The notes beneath the pieces are model-generated. The model had not been told where the DNA came from. It did no database searches and saw nothing but the letters and a program-made list of their open reading frames with translations. Made by a program: the position numbers and the translations under genes. Shown here one piece after another: positions 16,925-25,102 of a stretch of DNA of 64,000 bases. The stretch lies in assembly GCF_023715205.1 (NCBI RefSeq), contig NZ_JAMBNR010000005.1:62001-126000 (forward strand), written 5' to 3'. This stretch comes from Mesobacillus maritimus. GTDB lineage: Bacteria > Bacillota > Bacilli > Bacillales > Cytobacillaceae. The stretch's first letter is position 1. Every line of letters starts with the position of its first letter.

Positions 16925-18028
16925 ATGACAAAAACACTTGTTAAAGCGCCTTTTAGAGCGGATCACGTAGGAAGTTTATTGCGTCCGGAACGAATTCATC
17001 AGGCAAGAAAAGACTTTCAAGCAGGCGATCTATCAGCAGCTGAGCTTTATGAAATTGAAACAGAAGAAATCCAAAAAATCGTTGATAAGCAAATCGAAGT
17101 TGGCCTTCAAGCGGTTACCGATGGTGAATTCCGTCGTCGTTTCTGGCACACTGATTTCCTTGAGCACTTAAATGGTGTTGAGGGGTATGTACCAGAATCC
17201 GGCTTTGCTTTTAAAGGAGAAGAAACAGAACGTTACGATGTACGTGTGACTGGGAAAATCTCGTTTAACCAAGATCATCCACATGTAAAAGATTTTATTC
17301 TTTTTAAAGAAATCGTTGGCGATCGTGCGGTAGCAAAGCAAACAATCCCAAGTCCAAACCAAATGTTTAACGCTGGGATTCGCAATCTAGAAATCTATCC
17401 AGATCTCGAAGAATATGCAAACGATGTGATTCAAACTTATAAAGATGCAATCAAAGCGTTCTATGATGCGGGTTGCCGTTACTTACAATTAGATGATGTA
17501 TACATTGCTGGTTTAAATGCACCAGAAATTCCATTTAACGATAGTGGATCTTCTCGTGAACAATTAATTGATTTGGCTCTACGTGTTGCAAACGGCGTGT
17601 TAGAAGATAAGCCTGAAGATCTTGTCATCACAACCCACCTTTGCCGTGGAAACTATCGTTCAAAATGGGCGTTTGAAGGTAGCTATGCGAAAATCGCGCC
17701 AACTTTGTTTGCGAAAGAAAAAGTAAATGGCTTTTTCCTAGAATACGATGATGATCGTTCTGGTGATTTCGGACCGTTAGAGCATATTCCAAATGGAGGT
17801 CCACAAGTCGTGCTAGGCGTGTTTACTTCCAAGCATGGAACTCTAGAAGACAAGGAAAATATTAAAGCTCGTGTAGAAGAAGCGACTAAATATGTACCTT
17901 TAGAGCAGTTATGCATTAGCCCTCAATGTGGCTTTGCCTCCACGCATCACGGGAATATTTTAACTGAAGAAGAACAATGGGCGAAGTTGAAGTACATTGT
18001 TGACATCTCAAAAGAAATTTGGGGATAA
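16925..18028 (+). CDS. Methionine synthase II-like protein (MetE C-terminal domain, YxjG/YxjH type)
   Basis: A 367-residue stand-alone catalytic barrel related to the C-terminal half of cobalamin-independent methionine synthase. Zinc ligand candidates are His238 and Cys240 (THLCRGNYR) and Cys335 (ISPQCGF). These short homologues (B. subtilis YxjG and YxjH) transfer a methyl group to homocysteine, though the methyl donor is not settled for all. The 150-bp leader is too short for an S-box and shows none. AGTAGGAGA precedes ATG 16925. Confidence 0.88.
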   Translation: MTKTLVKAPFRADHVGSLLRPERIHQARKDFQAGDLSAAELYEIETEEIQKIVDKQIEVGLQAVTDGEFRRRFWHTDFLEHLNGVEGYVPESGFAFKGEETERYDVRVTGKISFNQDHPHVKDFILFKEIVGDRAVAKQTIPSPNQMFNAGIRNLEIYPDLEEYANDVIQTYKDAIKAFYDAGCRYLQLDDVYIAGLNAPEIPFNDSGSSREQLIDLALRVANGVLEDKPEDLVITTHLCRGNYRSKWAFEGSYAKIAPTLFAKEKVNGFFLEYDDDRSGDFGPLEHIPNGGPQVVLGVFTSKHGTLEDKENIKARVEEATKYVPLEQLCISPQCGFASTHHGNILTEEEQWAKLKYIVDISKEIWG

Positions 18029-18034
18029 GAATTT

Positions 18035-18067
18035 AAGCGAACAGTTTTCCTAGGCTGTTCGCTTTTT
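18035..18067 (+). terminator. Intrinsic terminator of methionine synthase-like gene
   Basis: AAGCGAACAG and CTGTTCGCTT with a 10-base loop, then TTTC. An almost identical stem ends the gene at 19278. Confidence 0.85.
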
Positions 18068-18073
18068 CTATTT

Positions 18074-18133
18074 GGCTCTTTTCTGAACCTTTGTTGCTTT
18101 TGGAGAAAACCAACAAACTTTACGAAAACAGCC
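18074..18133. mobile_element. Minimal MITE copy 3 (60 bp, both ends, no interior)
   Basis: Left end GGCTCTTTTCTGAACC then TTTGTTGC; right end AACAAACTTTACGAAAACAGCC, which inverted starts GGCTGTTTTCG. These are the two ends of the 183-bp element joined by 14 bp. It is flanked by perfect 8-bp direct repeats TTCTATTT at 18066-18073 and 18134-18141, so it transposed as a unit. Inserted directly behind a terminator. Confidence 0.85.
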
Positions 18134-18146
18134 TTCTATTTTCACC

Positions 18147-18758
18147 TCAAAAGGAGCTAGTTGGTGCATGTGGTGAATGCTCTGGATACGAAGTGTGTTG
18201 ACGATACGTTTTCATCCTATTTTCATCGTGGCAATCCAGATAAGGGCCAATATAAGTGGTTGGGTTTACAGGGGTGGTTACTTGTTTCCATAAATTTTCG
18301 TCAAGACAATAAGTATGGGCCATTACCGAAGCAGGCGTGAATTTTAATAAATCCGAACCTAAAATGACTTCTGGCGTTGGTGCATTGAAAATCGCCAACA
18401 AATGTGTATGATCCTTCAAAGCCATTTCATAATGCCACCATGCTTGAGGGACATTTGCAACCTGGCCAGGGGTAATGGTGTAATTTAATAATTGCTTTGT
18501 ATACGGATTTAAAATCGATACAATCGCAGAACCCGAAATGCAATAAACAAGTTCAGCTGCGTTTTGGTGATAGTGTGGTTCCACAACATTGCTTTTACTC
18601 AGGAAAATATCCAACAAAGAAACATGATCAAGCGTGTTCAATTGTTTGATTCCAAGTACGTTGATGTAGTTATATTGATCTTTCATAAACAAAGGGCTTT
18701 GATTAACATCAAACGCAAACTGTGTTGTAGGGGAAGTATAATCAAGAGTATTACCCAT
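18147..18758 (-). CDS. Cupin-domain protein
   Basis: A 203-residue single cupin. The metal-binding motif PHYHQNAAELVYCISGSA (about 62-78) and the second motif PQAWWHYE give a bicupin-like beta barrel resembling one half of oxalate decarboxylase/germin-type proteins. It lacks a signal peptide. GAGGTGAAAG precedes the ATG. Substrate unknown; it stands alone between unrelated genes. Confidence 0.8.
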   Translation of the reverse strand: MGNTLDYTSPTTQFAFDVNQSPLFMKDQYNYINVLGIKQLNTLDHVSLLDIFLSKSNVVEPHYHQNAAELVYCISGSAIVSILNPYTKQLLNYTITPGQVANVPQAWWHYEMALKDHTHLLAIFNAPTPEVILGSDLLKFTPASVMAHTYCLDENLWKQVTTPVNPTTYIGPYLDCHDENRMKTYRQHTSYPEHSPHAPTSSF

Positions 18759-19277
18759 ATAGCTTTCACCTCATTTGTGCGCTTAAAATCGATTTTTTCC
18801 ATTTACGTTATGCATGGATGATGGTTAGGTGTCTGTCTAGAGGTGGAATAGCTGTAAAGATATTTGACATTTATAGGTTGCTTCTTTTACTCATAGTATA
18901 AAAACTTTTTACACTTATCTTATTGGTGAAGGTGGAAACTAATGAAGAATAGAGTCAAGGGGTATCGGAGAAAAAGCACAATTTAGAAGTGATAATAGAT
19001 GAACTATTTTTAGCAGAAAGGGATTGGGCGGATCATTTGATTTATTATAAAAACGCATCTAGTTGTTCCAAAAAGGGAACTTCAAACGAACGGAGTGCTC
19101 TTTATACATATGAAACAAAATGCCGGCTAAAAGTTAAGCAGGAAAAGTACTTAACTACAGTTTGTTCCATGTTGTAGCAGTGCGTGTTATAATGAGTAGC
19201 CTAGAAATGATGAAACAATCATTGGAACGGATGCTCAACAGCCTCCGCTTAGCGCTAATAGAGAGAGGTGTTAGATA
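18759..19277. other. Region without a recognised gene
   Basis: An ATG at 18942 with GGTGAAGGTGG upstream opens a frame that stops after 14 codons. A second frame (GTG 18989 to 19177, ELFLAERDWADHLIYYKN...) is open nearby, so a frameshifted short gene is possible, but no family is recognisable. Confidence 0.3.
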
Positions 19278-19487
19278 GTGAACAAACGATGGACCATCGA
19301 TAAAATTAAAGAATTTGTAGAAAAGAATTCTGAAAGTAAGTTGCTTACGACAGAATATCACGGTTTTTCTCAAAAGTTACAATTCCAATGTTCATGTGGA
19401 AACCAGTTTGAAAAAACATTTACGAAATTTAAAAACAACCATCAGCGTAAATGTGATGTATGCCAACCGCCCAAAGCTTCACGCTAA
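19278..19487 (+). CDS. Small zinc-ribbon protein (69 aa)
   Basis: GTG start after AGAGAGGTG. An N-terminal helix (WTIDKIKEFVEKNSESKLLT) is followed by four cysteines in CSCGNQF and CDVC, spaced as in a treble-clef or zinc-ribbon finger. Such modules often accompany endonucleases or stand alone in phage and mobile regions. No partner gene is present. Function unknown. Confidence 0.6.
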   Translation: MNKRWTIDKIKEFVEKNSESKLLTTEYHGFSQKLQFQCSCGNQFEKTFTKFKNNHQRKCDVCQPPKASR

Positions 19488-19534
19488 ACATTTACCAATC
19501 CAACCATTCTTTCATTCTTAGTGAATAAAGATTT

Positions 19535-19568
19535 ATGCGAACAGTTTTTTTCGGCTGTTCGCTTTTTT
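19535..19568 (+). terminator. Intrinsic terminator of zinc-ribbon gene
   Basis: GCGAACAG and CTGTTCGC with loop TTTTTTTCGG, then TTTTTT. Near-copy of the terminator at 18035. Confidence 0.85.
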
Positions 19569-19719
19569 ATTCTTTTATCCATGTTCGAAATAAGGGAGCT
19601 AGAGTGCATAAACAAACATCAAAGGAAAGGTCAATTCTTTGGGATACTCATCCCATTTTAAAGTAAGTACAAAATTTTCGAGCCTATTTGGAATTTAGCG
19701 AGTAGGATAATCAAGTAAA

Positions 19720-19748
19720 TTGACAGAGTATTTCTAATAATATATTGT
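19720..19748 (+). promoter_or_regulatory. Promoter of MarR/FMN-reductase operon
   Basis: TTGACA at 19720-19725 with TATTGT at 19743-19748 (17-bp spacer; TATATT two bases earlier is an alternative). The -10 overlaps the MarR palindrome. Confidence 0.55.
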
Positions 19749-19761
19749 TGATATATCAACA
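19746..19761. promoter_or_regulatory. Probable MarR operator
   Basis: TGTTGATATATCAACA is a perfect 16-bp palindrome overlapping the -10 region of the MarR-FMN reductase operon, well placed for autorepression. Confidence 0.65.
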
Positions 19762-19797
19762 TTGTCTTGTCATCAACTCTCAGGAGAGTGATTGACC

Positions 19798-20232
19798 GTG
19801 AAAATTCATGATCATATTGGGATATTGGTACGTAATGCTGATCTGGTGATTGCCAATTATGTTAAGAAACAACTCGAGCCGTTTCAGCTAGCCCCAGAAC
19901 AGAACTTGATTATGATGATGCTCTGGAATAAGGATGGAATCGCTCCAAACGAATTTTCAGCAGAATTAAAAAAAGACAAAGCCAACATCGCACGGATGAT
20001 TGCAAGTTTGGAGAAGAAGGGGTACATCAAGCGAACAACGGGACCTTCAGACAAACGTACCTATAAAGTTCACCTTACGGAAGATGGAAAACGGTTGGAA
20101 CATTTGGTTCTGCCTGTTCTTCAAGAAACGCATCAAACTGTGATGAAGGGCATTTCGTCGGAACAATACGTTGTAATCCAAGATCTCTTATCAAAAATGA
20201 TGAACAATGCATTAGGAGGGAAAATTCAATGA
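19798..20232 (+). CDS. MarR-family transcriptional regulator
   Basis: About 144 residues: dimerisation helix, winged helix with KKDKANIARMIASLEKKGYI and wing GPSDKRTYKV, C-terminal helix. GTG 19798 is chosen; TTG 19792 six bases after AGGAGAG is an alternative adding two residues. The stop overlaps the start of the FMN reductase (ATGA), so the pair is co-translated. It probably senses an electrophile or oxidant that the reductase then deals with. Confidence 0.88.
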   Translation: MKIHDHIGILVRNADLVIANYVKKQLEPFQLAPEQNLIMMMLWNKDGIAPNEFSAELKKDKANIARMIASLEKKGYIKRTTGPSDKRTYKVHLTEDGKRLEHLVLPVLQETHQTVMKGISSEQYVVIQDLLSKMMNNALGGKIQ

Positions 20233-20777
20233 ACATCGTTGTAATTGTCGGAAGTTTAAGAAAGGAATCTTATAATTTACAGCTTGCGAAAACAATGGAA
20301 GCACGATATAAAGGGAAGGTAAATTTGCAAATTGCGGACATTCGTTCTTTGCCTTATTTTGATCAAGATGAAGAAAACAACCCACCGCAAACAGTCAAAG
20401 AGTTTAAAGAGTCCATTGCAAAAGCGGATGGTGTAATCATTATTACTCCTGAATACAATTGGTCCGTTCCAGGTGTCCTCAAAAACGCTTTAGATTGGGC
20501 TTCACGAGTGGACAAGGTTTTTATAGGAAAACCCGTCATGGCTCTAGGGGTAACGCTTGGCATGCTCGGAACCGTACGTGCTCAAATGCATTTACGTGAA
20601 ATTCTTTCCTCTCCTGGTCTTCAAGCGAAAATCTTACCTCCAGGCGGTAATGAAGTACTGATTGGCTTGGCGAATCAAAAATTTGATGAGCAAACCGGTC
20701 AGTTGGTGGATGAAGGAACACTTAGCTTCTTAGATGAAAAAGTGGATGTGTTTATTGATTTTGTTAAAACGGTTTGA
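20229..20777 (+). CDS. NADPH-dependent FMN reductase
   Basis: Flavodoxin-fold reductase of 182 residues, with the phosphate loop GSLRKESYN at 8-16 and TPEYNWSVPGVLKNALDW at about 74-91, the FMN_red (ChrR/AzoR-like) hallmarks. It reduces quinones, chromate or azo dyes in characterised relatives. Coupled to the upstream MarR gene and ended by a terminator at 20815. Confidence 0.9.
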   Translation: MNIVVIVGSLRKESYNLQLAKTMEARYKGKVNLQIADIRSLPYFDQDEENNPPQTVKEFKESIAKADGVIIITPEYNWSVPGVLKNALDWASRVDKVFIGKPVMALGVTLGMLGTVRAQMHLREILSSPGLQAKILPPGGNEVLIGLANQKFDEQTGQLVDEGTLSFLDEKVDVFIDFVKTV

Positions 20778-20814
20778 TTGAACTGAATGAATAGAAGATA
20801 GGTTATGATTATTG

Positions 20815-20856
20815 AAAGAGAGCGTCGATGGATAAAGATCGACGCTTTCTTTTGTT
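20815..20856 (+). terminator. Intrinsic terminator of FMN reductase gene
   Basis: AGCGTCGAT and ATCGACGCT form a 9-bp stem, followed by TTCTTTTG. Confidence 0.85.
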
Positions 20857-20995
20857 GTAACACCTGTACATTGATTCCATTTGATCTCGAAAAATATACT
20901 TTTGTGAGCAGTTCAACCCTTTGGAAGGATTATCGCTGTTATCTGATGAATTTAAAAGAAGATGACAATCTTTTAGGGACATAGGAGGGGATGTT

Positions 20996-21427
20996 ATGTT
21001 AAAAGTAATGCCATTAGAAACGAGAGACTATGAATTAATCAAGAGTGCAGAAAACGTAATTGAAAAAAATTATAAGTTTGGACGGCATCATATTGGGGCA
21101 GCTCTTAGGGCGAAATCGGGTACAATCTATTCAGCTGTACACGTAGAAGCCAATATCGGAAGAATTACCGTTTGTGCCGAAGCAATGGCGATCGGGAAAG
21201 CAATTACAGAAGGAGACCACCAGTTTGACACCATTGTCGCAGTCGCGCACCCTCATCCACATGAAGAAAAAGAAAAATGTTGGGTCGTTTCCCCGTGTGG
21301 GATGTGTCGGGAGTTAATCAGTGATTATGGAAAAGATATTGATGTGATCCTTTCTTATCATGGTGAACTCGTAAAGTGTAATGTAATGGAGTTATTGCCG
21401 GAAAAGTATCGAAGTGAATTGGTTTAA
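20996..21427 (+). CDS. Cytidine deaminase-family protein close to blasticidin-S deaminase
   Basis: A 143-residue zinc-dependent deaminase. Zinc ligands Cys60, Cys101 and Cys104 and catalytic Glu62 are in TVCAEAMAIG and PCGMCRE. Blocks HHIGAALRAKSG, SAVHVEANIGR and VVSPCGMCRELISDYG resemble the Bacillus cereus blasticidin-S deaminase Bsr as I remember it more than housekeeping cytidine deaminase. It could act on blasticidin S, a related nucleoside or cytidine itself. ATAGGAGGGG precedes the ATG. Confidence 0.82.
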   Translation: MLKVMPLETRDYELIKSAENVIEKNYKFGRHHIGAALRAKSGTIYSAVHVEANIGRITVCAEAMAIGKAITEGDHQFDTIVAVAHPHPHEEKEKCWVVSPCGMCRELISDYGKDIDVILSYHGELVKCNVMELLPEKYRSELV

Positions 21428-21449
21428 AACTACGCATTGAAAGGAGCGA

Positions 21450-21908
21450 GTGTGGTTGCTTTATCGGAAAGCCATGATAGAGGATATTAATCAATTAGTT
21501 GAACTAAGGAAAAAACAATTGGTGGATGAAGGAATTGAACCGAATATAGATATTGATGAAGAACTACATACTTTCTTTAACAAAAAACTGAGTGACGGTT
21601 CGCTTATTCAGTGGTTAGTAGAGGACAAGGAAGAGATTGTTGCAAGCGGGGCTATCCTTTTTTATGATTTTCCGCCTTCGTTTACCAATAAAACGGGAAG
21701 GAAAGCTTATATTGCCAATATGTATACAAACGACCATTACCGTGGTCGGGGCATAGCCACTAATTTGTTAACAAAATTGGTAGATGAAGCAATTATGGCT
21801 GGAGTGACAAAAATATGGCTTGCAGCTTCAGAGATGGGAAGACCAGTTTATAAGAAATTTGGATTTGTCGAAACGGAAGAATATTTAGAGTTGAATATTG
21901 AAGAGTAA
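21450..21908 (+). CDS. GNAT-family N-acetyltransferase
   Basis: A GCN5-related acetyltransferase of 152 residues. The acetyl-CoA motif A is MYTNDHYRGRGIATNLLTKLV (V/I-x-x-x-x-RGRGIA) near 95-115, followed by motif B in YKKFGF. Substrate unknown. GTG 21450 is only 3 bp after AAGGAG; TTG 21456, 9 bp away and starting LYRKAMIEDI, may be the true start. Immediately downstream of the deaminase, so possibly one operon. Confidence 0.82.
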   Translation: MWLLYRKAMIEDINQLVELRKKQLVDEGIEPNIDIDEELHTFFNKKLSDGSLIQWLVEDKEEIVASGAILFYDFPPSFTNKTGRKAYIANMYTNDHYRGRGIATNLLTKLVDEAIMAGVTKIWLAASEMGRPVYKKFGFVETEEYLELNIEE

Positions 21909-21913
21909 GTATA

Positions 21914-21943
21914 AAAAAGTAGCGGTTACGTTACTTTTTTCTC
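21914..21943 (+). terminator. Terminator after GNAT gene
   Basis: AAAGTAGCG and CGTTACTTT (one wobble) around GTTA, then TTTTCTC. Confidence 0.7.
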
Positions 21944-22166
21944 TATTTGCAAACAATGTTTTCTTACTATATTTCAACTAATAAGAATGAACATTAATGA
22001 TTTTGCGAATCCTGTATCCTAGTGTAGGTTGGTAGAGATTCGGTGAAGGATTCTAAAAATAAAGTTTTTCTCGTTTGATGAGGATAATTACATAGAGTTT
22101 TCGTTTTTAAAACATAAAACGTAGCTAAGCCTATAACTTAGGGTCTACAAGGAGAAGGGTAAAAAC

Positions 22167-22673
22167 GTGGCAAATAGAATTCAAAAAATCACCACTAATT
22201 TATGGTTCGATTCCCAAGCCGAAGAAGCAGCAAAGTTTTATACAAGTGTCTTTCAGAATTCAAGAATTCATCGAATCACGCGTTATGGACAAAAAAGACA
22301 CGAAATGAAAGGCATTTCTGAAGGAAAAGTAATGATAGTTGAATTTGAATTAGAGGGCCAAAAATTCGTTGCTTTAAATGGCGGCCCAAAATACACATTC
22401 ACAGAAGCAGTTTCGTTTATCGTTCAGTGTGAGACACAAGAGGAAATTGACTATTTTTGGGAGAAGCTTTCGGAAGGTGGAGATGAGAAAGCACAAGCTA
22501 ACGGCTGGTTGAAAGATCAATTTGGTGTCTCATGGCAAGTGGTTCCGTCTACATTAAACGCTATGATCAGTGACGAAGACTCTACCAAATCAGAAAGGGT
22601 CATGAAGGCACTTCTTCAAATGGAAACGAAACTAGATATGGATAAGTTAAAAAAGGCTTATGAAGGTTCTTGA
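22167..22673 (+). CDS. VOC-family protein, PhnB-like
   Basis: A 168-residue vicinal-oxygen-chelate protein of the PhnB (3-demethylubiquinone methyltransferase-like) group: NLWFDSQAEEAAKFYTSVFQ at the N-terminus, FVALNGGPKYTFTEAVSF in the middle and DQFGVSWQVVP near 115. These are usually annotated from fold only; activity unknown. GTG start follows GGAGAAGGG. Confidence 0.85.
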   Translation: MANRIQKITTNLWFDSQAEEAAKFYTSVFQNSRIHRITRYGQKRHEMKGISEGKVMIVEFELEGQKFVALNGGPKYTFTEAVSFIVQCETQEEIDYFWEKLSEGGDEKAQANGWLKDQFGVSWQVVPSTLNAMISDEDSTKSERVMKALLQMETKLDMDKLKKAYEGS

Positions 22674-22742
22674 AAGAAACCATTAAGAAGATGATTGATA
22701 CCAATAACATAAGTGTCAGAAATAAAGGTAAGGAGGCATAAA

Positions 22743-23165
22743 ATGAAACCACGTATTTCCGTTATTACATTAGGCGTAAATGATTTAAATAAATCACTAA
22801 AGTTTTATCAGGATGGTCTAGGACTCCCAACGGAAGGGATTGTTGGACAAGAATTCGAACATGGTGCTGTTGCTTTTTTTGATTTACAACCTGACTTAAA
22901 ACTGGCCATTTGGAAACGAACAGATCTTGCCCATGACACAAAGATGAATGTGACACCACCAAGCCCAACGGAATTTTCACTTGGTCATAATGTAGCTAAT
23001 AAAGACGAAGTTGATCGGGTAATGACACAGGCGGAAAAAGCAGGAGCTACTGTGACCGTTCCTGCACACTCAACATTTTGGGGCGGATACTCAGGATATT
23101 TTCAAGACCCAGATGGCCATTTGTGGGAAGTAGTTTGGAATCCAGAGTGGGAATTTACAACTTAA
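22743..23165 (+). CDS. VOC-family protein (glyoxalase fold)
   Basis: A 140-residue single-module VOC protein: ISVITLGVNDLNKSLKFYQDG opens the first beta-alpha unit and GYSGYFQDPDGHLWEVVWNP the second. ATG 22743 follows AAGGAGG; the frame continues upstream to 22713 without a ribosome site. Forms a pair with the preceding VOC gene. Activity unknown. Confidence 0.87.
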   Translation: MKPRISVITLGVNDLNKSLKFYQDGLGLPTEGIVGQEFEHGAVAFFDLQPDLKLAIWKRTDLAHDTKMNVTPPSPTEFSLGHNVANKDEVDRVMTQAEKAGATVTVPAHSTFWGGYSGYFQDPDGHLWEVVWNPEWEFTT

Positions 23166-23213
23166 ATAAACACTGACATTTTAAATGCTTCCTTTATAAA
23201 GTTGTTTTTTATT

Positions 23214-23396
23214 GGCTCTTTTCTCAAACATTGTTCCTTTTTTAAAGGAAATATAGAATAGTTTAGCCATGATTCCATCCAAATTCGTACTCAAGAGGAG
23301 AAAAGAGCTTACAAACTAAGTAGTAGCGCAGAGAATGGCCTATCTCTCGTTAAAATAGGCTTTTGGATTTTAACAACAAACTTTACGAAAACAACC
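23214..23396. mobile_element. MITE copy 4 (183 bp)
   Basis: Ends GGCTCTTTTCTCAAACATTG and ACTTTACGAAAACAACC, in the opposite orientation to the copies at 10195 and 10478. It is flanked by perfect 8-bp direct repeats TTTTTATT (23206-23213 and 23397-23404). Interior blocks (AGAAAAGAGCTTACAAACTAAG; AAACTTTACG) align with the inverted copies. No coding capacity. The GGCTC end and 8-bp duplication recall ISL3-type elements, an unverified comparison. Confidence 0.85.
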
Positions 23397-23539
23397 TTTT
23401 TATTAAATCTTAATGGTCCCTTCATTTTCGTTTATTAAAATTTTGATACTATTTTGTTAGGTGGCCAAAAAAAGAAGCACCCTTCAAGGGATTTCTCAAT
23501 TAAAGTCAAAGATTGCTAGATAGATGTAGAGGAGAAACG

Positions 23540-24940
23540 ATGAAAAAAACATTTGTAGTATTAGCTTTCTTGCTTTGTCTACTGACTCCATTATCAGTTT
23601 CAGCTTTAGAGGATGAGAGAAAGCAAAAATTAACACAATATCTCGAAAGGTCAATGGAAACGTATCGAATACCAGGTTCTTCCCTTGTCATTATTCAAAA
23701 CGGAGAGATTTTCTACAGTGGGCAGTGGGGCGAGATGAGCAATGGGAAGGAAGTGACAACGGATACTCCTTTTCTGATAGGTTCCTTAAGTAAGCCAATT
23801 ACGTCTCTGGCCATCATGATGTTAGTTGAAGATGGTCTAGTTAAGCTGGATGAACCGATTCAAACGTATCTCCCAGCGTTTACTTATTATACACACAGTT
23901 CCAAGAATCTAACTGTGATGCATTTATTACAACAGACAAGCGGGATTGGTGCACATGATGGGTTTAAAGTGACTGATAACAACACAATAGACGGAGATGC
24001 CATTGCAAAAGCAGTCGAACAATTAAGTGGGGTCGAGCTTGTAAGTGAGCCTGGAAAACATTATGAATATGTTTCTGCGAACTATTTATTATTAGGGTCC
24101 ATCATAGAAAACGTGACAAATCAATCTTATGCAGAGTTTGTCAATAAGCGGATTTTCACTCCACTTGGTATGAATCAATCTGCGGCTGATTACGAGACAG
24201 CGGTTGAAAAAGGATATGTCCCTGGGTTTGAGTCCTGGTTTGGAAGACCTGTAAAGAGTGACGGCTTCTATGATCAAGGTGGAACTCCATATGGTTACAT
24301 CACTTCAAGTGCTAACGATTTAGCAAACTTTTTAACCTTCATGTTAATAGGGGGAGACCTATTATTTGAAGAATCTCTTCAGCAATTAAGAACACTACCT
24401 AGTGAAGGTAGAACTTACGGTTTCGGATGGCATTTTTCAAAAACAGAACATTTTCCTTTCCACGGTGGCGGAACCTCCGATTATCGAACAGAAATGTTTT
24501 TCATTCCCGAACAAAACGTTGCCGCTGTTCTTTTAACCAATAAATATCATATTACCGAAGATCCACACGTTGCTTACATCATGCAGGGCATTCGTGCCAT
24601 CATGAATGGGGGAGAACCTGATAGATTGCCAGCTATGAATCTTTCCATTCAATGGTGGACGTTAGTAGTAACCATTTTGATAGGTGTACTAACTTTGGTT
24701 CATTTTAGTGTCCGTAGACGTAAACCAGCCCGAAGCAACAAATGGTCATTCGTTTTTGGCGCCTTCTGTTTGTTCCTGGCCATTAGTCTCATTCCGCTGC
24801 TCGCTTATAGCATGGGGGCACCGTGGAAGACCATTCAGCTTTTCGCACCGGACCTAGCCTTTTTGGTCAAATGTTTAGTTGGAATGTTTGTTATCAATGG
24901 ACTGATTTCCTATATTCCTAGTAGATTAAAAAAATCCTAA
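23540..24940 (+). CDS. Serine hydrolase, beta-lactamase/PBP4* family, membrane-anchored
   Basis: A 466-residue class C-type serine hydrolase. Signal peptide 1-22; the SxxK tetrad is Ser82-Lys85 in GSLSKPITS; the YxN-like motif is in YEYVSANYLLLGS; HGGG near 310 replaces KTG. Three to four hydrophobic helices follow at the C-terminus (about 375-460). Probably an extracytoplasmic peptidase/esterase acting on D-amino acid or other peptides, not a resistance enzyme. ATG 23540 follows AGAGGAG; the upstream 9 codons of the open frame lack a site. Confidence 0.88.
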   Translation: MKKTFVVLAFLLCLLTPLSVSALEDERKQKLTQYLERSMETYRIPGSSLVIIQNGEIFYSGQWGEMSNGKEVTTDTPFLIGSLSKPITSLAIMMLVEDGLVKLDEPIQTYLPAFTYYTHSSKNLTVMHLLQQTSGIGAHDGFKVTDNNTIDGDAIAKAVEQLSGVELVSEPGKHYEYVSANYLLLGSIIENVTNQSYAEFVNKRIFTPLGMNQSAADYETAVEKGYVPGFESWFGRPVKSDGFYDQGGTPYGYITSSANDLANFLTFMLIGGDLLFEESLQQLRTLPSEGRTYGFGWHFSKTEHFPFHGGGTSDYRTEMFFIPEQNVAAVLLTNKYHITEDPHVAYIMQGIRAIMNGGEPDRLPAMNLSIQWWTLVVTILIGVLTLVHFSVRRRKPARSNKWSFVFGAFCLFLAISLIPLLAYSMGAPWKTIQLFAPDLAFLVKCLVGMFVINGLISYIPSRLKKS

Positions 24941-25028
24941 TTTTCATACAGATCTATATAATCGCTTTGTATAGGATATTGTAATTCAAGATTACAGTCC
25001 ACATGTATGACACTAAACAAGAAGAGGC

Positions 25029-25070
25029 AAAAAAGCTGTCAGCGAGAATGAACTTGCTGACAGCTTTTCT
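25029..25070. terminator. Bidirectional terminator between serine hydrolase and SulP genes
   Basis: AAAAGCTGTCAGC and GCTGACAGCTTTT form a 13-bp stem with A and T tracts either side. Confidence 0.9.
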
Positions 25071-25102
25071 CTTATAATGAAATACTTTTCACATTCTTAC
25101 AA

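Noticed and set aside
18942-19177. Possible frameshifted small gene (14 codons, then an open GTG frame)
   Set aside because: No family similarity on either side of the supposed shift; kept only as an unassigned region.
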